Origin: JAITWN01 sp964581365
GTDB taxonomy: Bacteria; Pseudomonadota; Gammaproteobacteria; SZUA-140
Length of the DNA stretch: 28,474 bases
NCBI GenBank assembly: GCA_964581365.1
Contig: CAZOOF010000024.1
Location: 1 to 28,474 of the forward strand
Reading direction: 5' to 3'
Shown here: positions 16,893 through 24,443 of the stretch, piece after piece
Layout of the letters: every line of letters starts with the position of its first letter
Numbering within the stretch: the first letter of the stretch is position 1
Position numbers and translations under genes: made by a program
Notes under the pieces: generated by a model
The model's input: the letters and a program-made list of their open reading frames with translations, nothing else
Told to the model about the DNA's origin: nothing
The model's database searches: none

Positions 16893-17273
16893 ATGTTCGA
16901 CGTCGGTTTCTGGGAGATGGTCATGATCGCCGTCGTGGCGCTGGTGGTCGTCGGTCCCAAGGAACTTCCCGGGCTGGTGCGCACCGTGTCCGGCTGGATG
17001 CGCCAGGCGCGCCGGGTTGCCGGCGAATTCAAGGACGAATTCAGTCGGGAGGTTGCTCGCGCCGAGGAACTGAAACAGCTCATCGAGAAGGAATCCGAAA
17101 TCGCCGAGGTGCATCGCGCCCTCGAAGAGGCGCGCGCGACGATTTCCATCGATGGCGAGGATGCCGCAAGGAAGAAAGCGGGCGAGGCCGAGCGGGTCCC
17201 TGGTGACGACAGCAGCGGGAATGCCGAGCCGGCGCCGCCGGCAGGGACGCGGGACGATGGCCGGAATCCCTGA
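16893..17273 (+). CDS. tatB: Sec-independent translocase protein TatB
   Basis: Receptor-side subunit of the twin-arginine translocase, acting with TatC. The 126 residues start with MFDVGFWEM, a TatB-type beginning, followed by one membrane helix (about residues 8-21), the VVGPKELPGLVRT hinge with the TatB-typical Glu, and a long amphipathic helix (WMRQARRVAGEFKDEF) with a charged, coiled tail. The longer tail and GPKELP motif separate it from TatA. It overlaps the start of tatC by 17 bases. The 90-base gap in front of it has a hairpin. Confidence 0.93.
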   Translation: MFDVGFWEMVMIAVVALVVVGPKELPGLVRTVSGWMRQARRVAGEFKDEFSREVARAEELKQLIEKESEIAEVHRALEEARATISIDGEDAARKKAGEAERVPGDDSSGNAEPAPPAGTRDDGRNP

Positions 17274-18024
17274 CCGCGGAGCATCTCCTGACGGCGACAT
17301 GCCGCTGATGGCGCATCTCCTCGAGTTGCGCACGCGGGTGCTGCGGGTCATTGGCGTTGTGCTGGCGGTCTTCCTGGTTCTCGCGCCGTTTGCCAATCGT
17401 CTTTATACCGCACTGGCCCTGCCGCTCATCGAGCGCATGCCGCAGGGTACGACGATGATCGCCACCCAGGTGGCCTCGCCGTTCCTGGTTCCGTTCAAAT
17501 TCACCATGGTGCTGGCCGTGTTCGTGGCCATGCCCTATATCCTGCATCAGGTCTGGCGCTTCATCGCGCCGGGTCTCTATCGCAGCGAACGCCGCCTCGC
17601 GCTGCCCTTGCTGGTGGCGAGTGCGGGGCTGTTTTACTGCGGAGCGCTCTTCGCCTATTTCGTGCTGTTCCCGCTGGTGTTCGGATTTTTCATGGCGGTG
17701 ACACCCGAAGGCGTGACGGTGATGACCGACATAGGCGAGTACCTGGGCTTCGTGCTGACCATCTTTTTTGCTTTCGGTATCGCCTTCCAGGTTCCGGTCG
17801 CCACCATCCTTCTGGTGTGGACGGGATTCACCACGCCGCAGCAACTGGTGAGCAAGCGCCCCTACGTCATCGTCGGCGCCTTCGTCCTGGGCATGCTCCT
17901 CACTCCGCCGGACGTCATCTCCCAGACGCTTCTGGCGTTGCCCATGTGGGCGCTGTTTGAAATCGGAGTGCAGATATCGAAGCTCTACGTAAGGCCGGCG
18001 GCAGAGGAGGAAGAGGAGCAATGA
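17257..18024 (+). CDS. tatC: Sec-independent translocase protein TatC
   Basis: Core polytopic receptor of the Tat translocase, recognising twin-arginine signals. From the ATG at 17257 it has 255 residues and six hydrophobic segments. The conserved N-terminal HLLELRTR motif is at residues 20-27 with the key Glu at 23. FIAPGLYRSERR in the first cytoplasmic loop region is also typical. The upstream in-frame ATG at 17152 is rejected because it would add 35 basic residues inside tatB. An ATG at 17299 is a possible shorter start. The C-terminal tail ends in a run of Glu residues written in a purine-only stretch that continues past the stop. Confidence 0.95.
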   Translation: MAGIPDRGASPDGDMPLMAHLLELRTRVLRVIGVVLAVFLVLAPFANRLYTALALPLIERMPQGTTMIATQVASPFLVPFKFTMVLAVFVAMPYILHQVWRFIAPGLYRSERRLALPLLVASAGLFYCGALFAYFVLFPLVFGFFMAVTPEGVTVMTDIGEYLGFVLTIFFAFGIAFQVPVATILLVWTGFTTPQQLVSKRPYVIVGAFVLGMLLTPPDVISQTLLALPMWALFEIGVQISKLYVRPAAEEEEEQ

Positions 18025-18148
18025 AAGAGCAGAGGACAGATGAAAGAGGAAAGATGAAAGCGCAAGAAAAGATCGCGTAAGCTGTTTACCTCCGCTCAAC
18101 CGTTCATCTGGAAAATCTTCCTCTTTTACCCTTCCTCTTTCCTCTGCC
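18025..18148. repeat. Purine/pyrimidine inverted repeat between tatC and the convergent protease gene
   Basis: The gap holds repeated purine-rich units (ATGAAAGAG at 18021 and 18040, AGATGAA at 18038 and 18052) and their complements on the right. GCAGAGGA at 18029-18036 pairs with TCCTCTGC at 18140-18147, and AAGAGGAA at 18044-18051 pairs with TTCCTCTT at 18132-18139 and again at 18118-18125. AGATGAA also pairs with TTCATCT at 18103-18109. The result is a long imperfect inverted repeat. It may act as a two-way transcription barrier, or be a copy of a dispersed repeat. Confidence 0.55.
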
Positions 18149-19282
18149 TTATCCGGGCTGAGGTCGCTTGCTGACGGTTGCTTTCAGCTCGAGCTCCTTC
18201 CCGTCGCGCAATCCCTTCAGCTGGATCGTCGAGCCGGGCACGCTCTGGGCGATGAGGTTCAGGGCGGCGCGAGCGTCCGCGACCGGCTGATCGTTGATCC
18301 GGGTGATGATGTCGCCGGGCTGGAGTCCGGCGCGGGCGGCTGGTCCGTTGGGCAGGATGCCGGCAATCACCAGGCCGCTGCTCCCCGGGATGCCGAAGGA
18401 TTCGGCGAGTTCGGGTGTCAGAGTCTGAATCTCGATGCCGAGCCAGCCGCGGATCGCCTCTCCATGCTCGATGATCTGTGTCATCACGATCTTGGCGATG
18501 CTGGTCGGGATGGCGAAGCCGATACCCTGCGAGCCGCCGGTGCGGGAGAAAATGGCGGTATTGATGCCGACCAGTTCTCCGCGCGGATTGATCAGTGCGC
18601 CGCCGGAATTGCCTGGGTTGATCGCGGCATCGGTCTGGATGAAGTTCTCGAAGGTGGAGATCCCGAGCTGGTGACGTCCGGTGGCGCTGACGATGCCCTG
18701 GGTCACTGTCTGCCCGACACCGAACGGATTGCCGATCGCCAGCACCACGTCCCCCACGCGCAGACGCTCCGAATCGCCGAGGACGATGCTGGGCAGGCCG
18801 TTCATCGGAATGTGCAACACCGCAAGATCGCTTTCCAGATCCCGTCCGACCACGCTGGCGCGTTGCACGCGTCCGTCGAGCAGTGCGACCAGGATCTCGT
18901 CGGCGCCGTCGATCACGTGGTTGTTGGTGAGGACATAGCCGTGTTCGTTGACGATGACGCCCGAGCCGAGGTTGGTCTGCTGGCGTTCCTGGGGCACGAA
19001 CTCCTCGAAGAAGCGCCGGAACATCGGATCATCGAAGCCCGGCATCTGGCGGCGCACGGTCTTGGTGGTATGAATGTTGACCACTGCAGGCGCGGCGATC
19101 TCCACCGCGGCCGCGTACGAGATGGCGCCGGGCACGATTTCATCGCCGGGAGAGGCTTCGCGGAACTCGACCTGGGGACGCTTGTTGATCATCAGCACCG
19201 AGCCGCCGACGATCAGCAGACCCAGTACGAGGCCGATCGCGATGCCCTGGCTGAAGAAGGGAAGGAGTCGCTTGAGTTTCAT
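18149..19282 (-). CDS. DegS/AlgW-type membrane-anchored serine protease (HtrA family)
   Basis: Periplasmic HtrA protease held by an N-terminal membrane helix (about residues 13-32). The catalytic triad is H122 (TNNHVIDGA), D152 (ESDLAVLHI) and S226 (NPGNSGGALIN). One C-terminal PDZ domain follows (about residues 275-365), as in DegS/AlgW and unlike two-PDZ DegP. DegS-like proteases sense misfolded porins and start the sigmaE response. The start at 19282 (377 residues, MKLKRLL) is preferred over the ATG at 19306, because a TGCTAGAGT extended -10 at 19315-19307 would abut the earlier ATG, and AGAGAT precedes the later one. It is convergent with tatC. Confidence 0.92.
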   Translation of the reverse strand: MKLKRLLPFFSQGIAIGLVLGLLIVGGSVLMINKRPQVEFREASPGDEIVPGAISYAAAVEIAAPAVVNIHTTKTVRRQMPGFDDPMFRRFFEEFVPQERQQTNLGSGVIVNEHGYVLTNNHVIDGADEILVALLDGRVQRASVVGRDLESDLAVLHIPMNGLPSIVLGDSERLRVGDVVLAIGNPFGVGQTVTQGIVSATGRHQLGISTFENFIQTDAAINPGNSGGALINPRGELVGINTAIFSRTGGSQGIGFAIPTSIAKIVMTQIIEHGEAIRGWLGIEIQTLTPELAESFGIPGSSGLVIAGILPNGPAARAGLQPGDIITRINDQPVADARAALNLIAQSVPGSTIQLKGLRDGKELELKATVSKRPQPG

Positions 19283-19306
19283 GCTCTGATCTCTGTCGCT
19301 GCGCAT

Positions 19307-19315
19307 ACTCTAGCA
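19307..19315 (-). promoter_or_regulatory. Candidate extended -10 promoter for the DegS-type protease gene
   Basis: Read on the minus strand, TGC-TAGAGT forms an extended -10 (TGn plus four of six matches to TATAAT). No good -35 is seen at the right distance. A start about seven bases downstream would give a 5' leader of roughly 17 bases ahead of the ATG at 19282, with AGAGAT as a possible ribosome binding site. Confidence 0.3.
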
Positions 19316-19480
19316 CAGCGTCCTGCGCGCGCCGGACGGTTTTGCCCGCGCACGGACGTCGTCGATGCCGCTGAGGCAGCGGTGGCGCACAACCGCGCGC
19401 CACCGGCTGTCGCCGCCGGAGTTCCGGTCGTGGCGGGCAGAGCGATACCCACGCTTCCGCTTATCGCGGCTCGTCCGCGG

Positions 19481-19501
19481 CCCGCGGCCGGAGCACGCGG
19501 G
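19481..19501 (-). terminator. GC-rich hairpin downstream of wrbA
   Basis: CCCGCG and CGCGGG form a 6-base all-GC stem with a 9-base loop, 16 bases past the wrbA stop on the minus strand. No U-run follows, so intrinsic termination is uncertain. Apart from this and the protease promoter candidate, the 235-base gap 19283-19517 holds nothing I recognise. Confidence 0.25.
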
Positions 19502-19517
19502 CTGAGCTCCCGAGAGA

Positions 19518-20117
19518 TCAGTCGTAAAGCCTGACTGCGAGCCCGGCGACCATGGCGCCCTGATGGCGCGCGATATCGAGCTCACGCCGGTCGGGTTGCC
19601 GTGATCCGTCTGCACCGGCGATGGTCGCGGCGCCGTAGGGAGTGCCGCCTCCGGTCTGGGTGAAGTCCGCGAGCTCAGGATGAGTGTAGCCGATGGGCAC
19701 CAGGATCATGCCGTGATGGGCGAGGGTGGTCCAGGTTGAGGTGATGGTCATCTCCTGACCGCCGCCAGTGCCGGTGGATGTGAACGCGCTCGCGAGTTTG
19801 CCGGCGAGCGCTCCCTTTACCCACAGGCCGCCGGTGCGATCCAGGAAGTTGCGCATCTGGCCGGTCATATTGCCGAAGCGGGTCGGGGTGCCGAAGATGA
19901 TCGCATCATAGTCGGCGAGTTCTTCCGGCGTTGCCTCGGGTGCAGCCTGAGCGGTCTTGCCGCCGGCGGCCTCGAACGCCTGGGCGTCCATCGTTTCCGG
20001 GACCCGCTTCACCGTCACCTCTGCTCCCGCCACGCTGCGGGCGCCCTCGGCAACCGCGTTTGCCATCGTTTCGATGTGTCCGTACATCGAGTGATACAGA
20101 ACCAGCACCTTGGCCAT
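19518..20117 (-). CDS. wrbA: NAD(P)H:quinone oxidoreductase WrbA
   Basis: Flavodoxin-like FMN enzyme that makes two-electron reductions of quinones, avoiding semiquinones. The 199 residues match the family length. The FMN phosphate loop is YHSMYGHIETMA near the N terminus, and the FGTPTRFGNMTGQMRNFLD and STGTGGGQE segments bind FMN as in WrbA. The ATG at 20117 is chosen because it has a strong GGGAGGAC ribosome binding site on the minus strand (20131-20124) and places KVLVLYHS at the N terminus. The frame continues upstream without family similarity. It is divergent from the Nif3-type gene. Confidence 0.95.
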   Translation of the reverse strand: MAKVLVLYHSMYGHIETMANAVAEGARSVAGAEVTVKRVPETMDAQAFEAAGGKTAQAAPEATPEELADYDAIIFGTPTRFGNMTGQMRNFLDRTGGLWVKGALAGKLASAFTSTGTGGGQEMTITSTWTTLAHHGMILVPIGYTHPELADFTQTGGGTPYGAATIAGADGSRQPDRRELDIARHQGAMVAGLAVRLYD

Positions 20118-20275
20118 GACGTCCTCCCGGTTTGATTTGATTGCGCAGTCGATTACTCGGGCTTCGAGAATAGCCGGGGCGCAGTGGCGCGACAAGACGG
20201 GTGATTACGCAAGCCGCTGCTGTGGCCGGGCCGCGGGACGTGGCATGCGCGATTCGCTCGCAGTACACTCCAGTG

Positions 20276-21028
20276 ATGGCATCACTTCGCGACATCATCG
20301 TTCTTCTCGACGAGCTGCTCACGCCGGATCGTTACGCCGATTACGCGCCCAATGGCCTGCAGGTGGAAGGGGCGGCGACGGTGACCCGTGTGCTGGGCGG
20401 AGTGACCGCGAATCTCGCGCTCATCGAGGCGGCCATCGCCGCCCGCGCCGAAGCGATCCTGGTCCATCATGGCTGGTTCTGGAAGAGCGAGGATCCGCGC
20501 GTGCTGGGCATGAAGCGCCGTCGTCTGGAGCTGTTGCTGCGGCATGATATTTCGCTGATCGCCTATCACCTGCCTCTCGATGCCCATCCGGAGCTGGGCA
20601 ATAATGCCGCACTGGGACGCGTGCTGGGGCTGGTGGCGAATGCTCCGGTGGCCGGACTACCTGATCTGGTGATGTCCGGTGAACTGCCGGAGCCATTGTC
20701 CGCGGCTGATTTCCTCCTGCGCGTCTCTGAGCGTCTCGGACGCGAGCCCCTGCATATCGACGGCGGCCCCGCGCGCATCTGCCGCGTCGCCTGGTGCACC
20801 GGTGCGGCTCAGGACTATATAGAGGATGCGGCGCGCGCGGGCTTCGATGCCTATATCAGCGGGGAAATCTCGGAGCGGACCACGCACATCGCGCGCGAAT
20901 CGGGAATTCATTACTTTGCGGCGGGTCATCACGCCACCGAGCGCTACGGTGTACAGGCAGTGGGTGACTGTCTCGCGCGCCGACTCGGCATCGACTTCCA
21001 TTTCGTCGATATCGACAATCCTGTCTGA
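20276..21028 (+). CDS. Nif3-like dinuclear metal centre protein (YbgI/DUF34)
   Basis: Member of the Nif3/YbgI family (250 residues), which forms a hexameric ring with a two-metal site in each subunit. Its biochemical role is not settled; GTP cyclohydrolase-I-type activity has been suggested for relatives. Expected metal ligands are visible: H64 and H65 (LVHHGWFWK), D102 (HLPLDAHPELGNN), H218 and E222 (GHHATERYG). The ATG at 20276 is chosen because the conserved part starts right after it; no clear Shine-Dalgarno is present. A TACACT -10-like box lies at 20264-20269. In many Proteobacteria this gene sits between an htrA gene and petABC; here the ACIII operon follows. Confidence 0.92.
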   Translation: MASLRDIIVLLDELLTPDRYADYAPNGLQVEGAATVTRVLGGVTANLALIEAAIAARAEAILVHHGWFWKSEDPRVLGMKRRRLELLLRHDISLIAYHLPLDAHPELGNNAALGRVLGLVANAPVAGLPDLVMSGELPEPLSAADFLLRVSERLGREPLHIDGGPARICRVAWCTGAAQDYIEDAARAGFDAYISGEISERTTHIARESGIHYFAAGHHATERYGVQAVGDCLARRLGIDFHFVDIDNPV

Positions 21029-21046
21029 CCGAAAGTGTGCGGAATG

Positions 21047-21070
21047 GATATACCTCATTTGCGGTATATC
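21047..21070. promoter_or_regulatory. Perfect inverted repeat GATATACC-N8-GGTATATC
   Basis: Eight-base perfect arms (21047-21054 and 21063-21070) separated by eight bases, with half-site centres 16 bases apart. This fits a dimeric regulator operator upstream of the actA promoter. It starts 18 bases past the stop of the Nif3-type gene, so it could also be an RNA hairpin, but no T-run follows. No known regulator site is recognised. Confidence 0.4.
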
Positions 21071-21150
21071 GTTTGCGCATCGATGAAAAGCGCTATTTTT
21101 ACTGCATCAAATCAGTATTCACATGTGTCGCTCACATGGTGCTTTCGTCG

Positions 21151-21180
21151 TTGACATGCCCGACTGTATTGATCTAGGAT
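21151..21180 (+). promoter_or_regulatory. Candidate sigma70 promoter of the ACIII operon
   Basis: A perfect -35 TTGACA at 21151-21156 is followed after 18 bases by TAGGAT at 21175-21180 (four of six matches to TATAAT). Transcription starting near 21187 would give a leader of about 296 bases before actA. It is the best promoter-like sequence seen in the 454-base gap. Confidence 0.5.
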
Positions 21181-21233
21181 TCCTCCCACCACTATTAAAG
21201 TTGGACAAAACAGCCCGTTAGTTAAAAAGGGCC

Positions 21234-21269
21234 GGCACGCAATAAATGCCAAGATCAATGAAGCGTGCC
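21234..21269 (+). promoter_or_regulatory. Inverted repeat in the actA leader
   Basis: GGCACGC (21234-21240) and GCGTGCC (21263-21269) are perfect complements around a 22-base AT-rich loop. In the predicted leader RNA they could form a stem-loop. No riboswitch family is recognised. Confidence 0.3.
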
Positions 21270-21482
21270 ACTGAATGTCATCCCGCCGGCTTTCGCGAGG
21301 GGACTCGGGGTTCTTCCAGCGTTATCGCACCGCTGACGAGTTGAGGGATTTTTTGATCGCCTTCTATCCTTCGGGCGAGGGGCAATCTTCTTATACGGAT
21401 TCATCGCATGCCGCTGCGTGGCGTCGCCGACTGTTACGTTGCCTGGTCTTTTACGGATTACTAGCACAGGTTGAGGGAAGAG

Positions 21483-22139
21483 ATGTCAGTCACGGGACTA
21501 CTATTCTCAGGGCGTTCGTCCTGTAAGCGCGCAGGAGCGGCGGCCAGCCGCCAGACCCATCGGGTACCTGCAATCTTCTCGCTGTTGTTGCTCTCCGCCC
21601 TCGCGATCCTGGCGATGTCGGGCGCTGCTCAGGCGCAGCAGGGCGTTCCCAACGCGGTGGCACCGGAAGGCTCTTACTCGGGCAGCCACGTGCCGCAGCC
21701 GATCGAGTTTCCCCACGACATTCATGTCGCGGATAACGACATCAACTGCATGTACTGTCACACCTACGCGCGCCGCAGCAAGGTTGCGGGCATTCCGCCG
21801 GTCAGCAAGTGCATGGGCTGTCACATGGTGATCGCCACTGACAAGGAGCGCGTTCAGAAGCTGACCGAATACTGGGAGAATCGCGAGCCGCCGCCGTGGA
21901 AGAAAGTCCACGACGTCCCGGATTTCGTGCACTTCACGCATGAGAAGCACCTCAAGCGCTTCGTGTTCGACAACGAGGAGCTGCCGGTCGAGCGCGTGCA
22001 GGAAGTGTGTGCGTTCTGTCATGGTGACGTGAAGTCGATGACGGTGGCAGAGAAGGTCAAGCCGTTGACGATGGGCTTCTGTCAGCGTTGCCATCAGGCC
22101 AATGACGGTCCATTCGACTGCTGGAAGTGTCACAAATAA
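21483..22139 (+). CDS. actA: Alternative complex III pentaheme cytochrome c subunit ActA
   Basis: Periplasmic pentaheme cytochrome c of ACIII, a quinol:electron-acceptor oxidoreductase that replaces bc1 in some bacteria. The 218 residues have five heme c motifs: CMYCH (89-93), CMGCH (110-114), CAFCH (176-180), CQRCH (200-204) and CWKCH (213-217). Extra His residues at 78, 81, 143, 150, 153 and 156 can serve as axial ligands. A hydrophobic segment (about residues 31-47) ends in AAQA at 48-51; it may be a cleaved signal or an anchor. The n-region is unusually long (about 30 residues). The ATG at 21483 is preceded by AGGGAAG, which decides it over the TTG at 21471. It is first in a seven-gene run. 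Confidence 0.93.
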   Translation: MSVTGLLFSGRSSCKRAGAAASRQTHRVPAIFSLLLLSALAILAMSGAAQAQQGVPNAVAPEGSYSGSHVPQPIEFPHDIHVADNDINCMYCHTYARRSKVAGIPPVSKCMGCHMVIATDKERVQKLTEYWENREPPPWKKVHDVPDFVHFTHEKHLKRFVFDNEELPVERVQEVCAFCHGDVKSMTVAEKVKPLTMGFCQRCHQANDGPFDCWKCHK

Positions 22140-22164
22140 AAACTGCCGCGCCGGAGAGATGACG

Positions 22165-22197
22165 ATGCGCAGCCGCAATGGGGTGTTCTCCATATGA
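22165..22197 (+). other. Ten-codon upstream frame overlapping the actB1 start
   Basis: ATG at 22165 with GGAGAG at 22153-22158 (six bases between) opens a 10-codon frame, MRSRNGVFSI, whose TGA overlaps the actB1 ATG (ATGA). actB1 itself has no convincing Shine-Dalgarno at the proper distance. The small frame could deliver ribosomes to actB1 by coupling. No function beyond that is suggested. Confidence 0.3.
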
Positions 22198-24443
22198 ATC
22201 TCAAGATGAAACGCAGGGACTTTCTGAAGGTGATGGGCTGGACCGGCGCCGGCGTGGCCGTGGCAGCCTGCGATCGCCCCAGCTACATCACCCATCGCGA
22301 AGGTAGGAACCATGTGGTCTCCTATGTCATGCCCGAGGAGTACGCGATTCCGGGCGTCGGGGTCTGGTATGCCTCGACCTGTGGGCAGTGTCCAGCGGCG
22401 TGCGGCACGCATGCACGTGTCCGCGAAGGCCGCGCTCTCAAGCTCGAAGGCAACCCTGAGTCTCCGCTCAACAAGGGCAAGCTGTGCGCGATGGGACAGG
22501 CTGCGCTGCAGACCCATTACAATCCTGATCGCATCACCCGGCCGCGCAAGCGCCAGGGCGCCGGCTTCGTCGATATCAGCTGGGACGAGGCGATGCGCCT
22601 GCTCGACGAGCGGGTCGGTCCGAACTCCGGCATCGACGGCAGTCGCTTCGCCTGGCTGACTGATTCGGTCAGCGGTCATCAGGCGGTGCTCGTCGACGCG
22701 CTGATGGAGAGCGTCGGCTCGTCTTCGCACTATGTTTATGAGGCGGTGAACGACGCGGTGTGGCGCGCCGTGTGCCGCGATATGCTCGGCGAGGAGCATC
22801 CCCGCCTGGCGATCGACAAGGCCCGCGCCATTCTGACCATCGGCGCCGACTTCCTGGGCACCTGGGGCGCGCCGGTGCCGAACTCGACGCTGTATTCCGA
22901 GTTCCGCAACGCGCCGCGAGGTGTCCTGCTCGCCGCGGAATCGAAGATGTCGGTCACCGGTGCCAACGCCGACCTGTGGGTGCCGGTCCGTCCGGGCGCC
23001 GAAGGGGCGTTCGCGCTGGGTGTCGCCAATGTGCTTGCCACCAGTCATGGTCGCGATATCTCCGGCCTGCCGGGCGATGTGCAGCGCCAGATCCATGCCA
23101 ATGACGCCAAGACCGTCAGCAGTGTTACCGGCGCTTCCGAGGAGCACATCCGTCGCATCGCCGCTCTGCTGCACGAACGCGCGCCGAGCCTGGTGCTCGC
23201 CGGTGCCACGGCGGCGGGGCAGGAGCACGGTTACGACAATGTCGCCGCGGCGATGACACTCAATCTGATCCTCGGCAACGTCGGGCGCACCATCGAATCG
23301 AGCGCGGGCTTCCCGTTCGAGCAGCTCCGTCCGCGTTCGGGCGGCGGCCGCGGCCTCGCCGAGCTGGCCCAGGCGCTGCGCGAAAAGCGGCACGATGTGC
23401 TGTTCATCAAGGGCGCGAATCCTGTATTCACGGCCCCGGCAGGCATGGGTTTCCGTGAGCTGCTGGCGAACGTGCCTTTCAAGGTGGCCTTCTCGATGTT
23501 CGAGGATGAGACCACGCAGCTGGCCGATCTGGTGCTGCCGCTGCATTCGCACCAGGAGGACTGGGGTACGCATGTGCCGGCGGTGCAGGCGGAGCGCATG
23601 ATCATCGCCGTGCAGCAGCCGGTGATGGCGCCGCTGTATCCCGAGACCCGCGGGTTCGGCGATCTGCTGATCTCTCTCCTGCGCATGCGCCGTGACGAGG
23701 ACTATGCCGATTACGAGGACTACTACGCGTATCTGCATCACGCCTTCGTCGCTCTGCCGGCTTCGCTCAAGGGCGGCGCGCCGAACGATCGTGCGTTCTG
23801 GAACGGTGTTCTGCAGAAGGGACAGCTCGAGCTCGGTACCGCGACTCCGGCCCGGCTCAGCGCCCGCGCGGTTTCGTTCGAGATCCCGGCGCCCGCAGCG
23901 GACGATCGCCCGGTGCTGCTGCCGACCGCGAGTCCGACGTTCTGGGATGGCCGGCACGCCAACGTGCCCTGGCTGCAGGAACTGCCGGATGCCATCAGCA
24001 AGGCGGTGTGGGATTCCTGGGCGGAGATGCACCCGTCGACGGCGCGCAGCCTCGGCGGCGTCGAAACCGGCGACGTGCTGCGCATTTCCTCGGATCAGGG
24101 CAGTCTCGAAGTGCGGGCTTATGTTTACAAAGGTATGCATCCCGGCGCCATCGCCATTCCGGTGGGCCAGGGACATGAGGCCTACGGTCGCTATGCGCAG
24201 GGCCGCGGCGTCAATCCGTATGGCATCCTCGCCGATGTGCGTGATCGCAAGACGGGTGAGCCGGCGTCGAGCACCACGCGCGTGAACGTGTCGCTGGTGC
24301 GAAAGGCCAGCAAGGGTCATCACCTGGGCACCGGCATGGATCGTCTGGTGGTGATGGGCGGCAGCGAGACGCAGGTGGGACGCAAGCTGGTCGTGACGGT
24401 GACCGCCGACCGGTTCGAGCGTACTGAAGGAAGGAGCGCGTAA
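22194..24443 (+). CDS. actB: Alternative complex III molybdopterin-oxidoreductase-like subunit (ActB1, separate gene)
   Basis: A 749-residue protein of the molybdopterin oxidoreductase superfamily, the ActB1 part of ACIII. The N terminus is a twin-arginine signal (RRDFLKVMG, residues 7-15) followed by a lipobox ending in C26 (AVAAC), so it should be exported folded and lipid-anchored on the periplasmic face. Residues C63, C66, C70 and C98 form a CX2CX3CX27C motif like the [4Fe-4S] site of catalytic molybdoenzymes. In characterised ACIII the large domain is fused to the ferredoxin part and, as far as I recall, holds no cofactor. Here the parts are two genes and the motif looks intact. The gene overlaps actB2 by one base (TAATG). 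Confidence 0.9.
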   Translation: MNLKMKRRDFLKVMGWTGAGVAVAACDRPSYITHREGRNHVVSYVMPEEYAIPGVGVWYASTCGQCPAACGTHARVREGRALKLEGNPESPLNKGKLCAMGQAALQTHYNPDRITRPRKRQGAGFVDISWDEAMRLLDERVGPNSGIDGSRFAWLTDSVSGHQAVLVDALMESVGSSSHYVYEAVNDAVWRAVCRDMLGEEHPRLAIDKARAILTIGADFLGTWGAPVPNSTLYSEFRNAPRGVLLAAESKMSVTGANADLWVPVRPGAEGAFALGVANVLATSHGRDISGLPGDVQRQIHANDAKTVSSVTGASEEHIRRIAALLHERAPSLVLAGATAAGQEHGYDNVAAAMTLNLILGNVGRTIESSAGFPFEQLRPRSGGGRGLAELAQALREKRHDVLFIKGANPVFTAPAGMGFRELLANVPFKVAFSMFEDETTQLADLVLPLHSHQEDWGTHVPAVQAERMIIAVQQPVMAPLYPETRGFGDLLISLLRMRRDEDYADYEDYYAYLHHAFVALPASLKGGAPNDRAFWNGVLQKGQLELGTATPARLSARAVSFEIPAPAADDRPVLLPTASPTFWDGRHANVPWLQELPDAISKAVWDSWAEMHPSTARSLGGVETGDVLRISSDQGSLEVRAYVYKGMHPGAIAIPVGQGHEAYGRYAQGRGVNPYGILADVRDRKTGEPASSTTRVNVSLVRKASKGHHLGTGMDRLVVMGGSETQVGRKLVVTVTADRFERTEGRSA

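Larger units (their letters stand above)
21029..21482. other. AT-richer leader region upstream of the ACIII operon
   Basis: A 454-base stretch without a convincing gene, clearly richer in A and T than the coding DNA on both sides. It holds an 8-base inverted repeat at 21047-21070, a CACATGTG palindrome at 21120-21127 with a repeated TCACATG at 21132-21138, a sigma70-like promoter at 21151-21180, and a 7-base inverted repeat at 21234-21269. An 83-codon frame at 21275-21526 overlaps actA, has no recognisable family, and is probably not a gene. Confidence 0.6.

Noticed and set aside
21100..21180. FNR/ANR-type site (TTGAT-N4-ATCAA) in the act promoter region
   Set aside because: ATCAA at 21106-21110 and TTGAT at 21169-21173 occur, but in the wrong order and far apart, so no proper box is formed.
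21275..21526. 83-codon frame in the leader of actA
   Set aside because: No recognisable domain, no clear ribosome binding site, and it overlaps the actA start. Probably noncoding leader, though a leader peptide cannot be excluded.
21507..24323. Very long open frame on the minus strand opposite actA/actB1 (similar ones at 24449-26746 and 11580-13592)
   Set aside because: Their proteins are rich in His, Arg, Gln and Asp with no family pattern, and they lie exactly opposite well-recognised genes. They are a by-product of GC-rich codon use.
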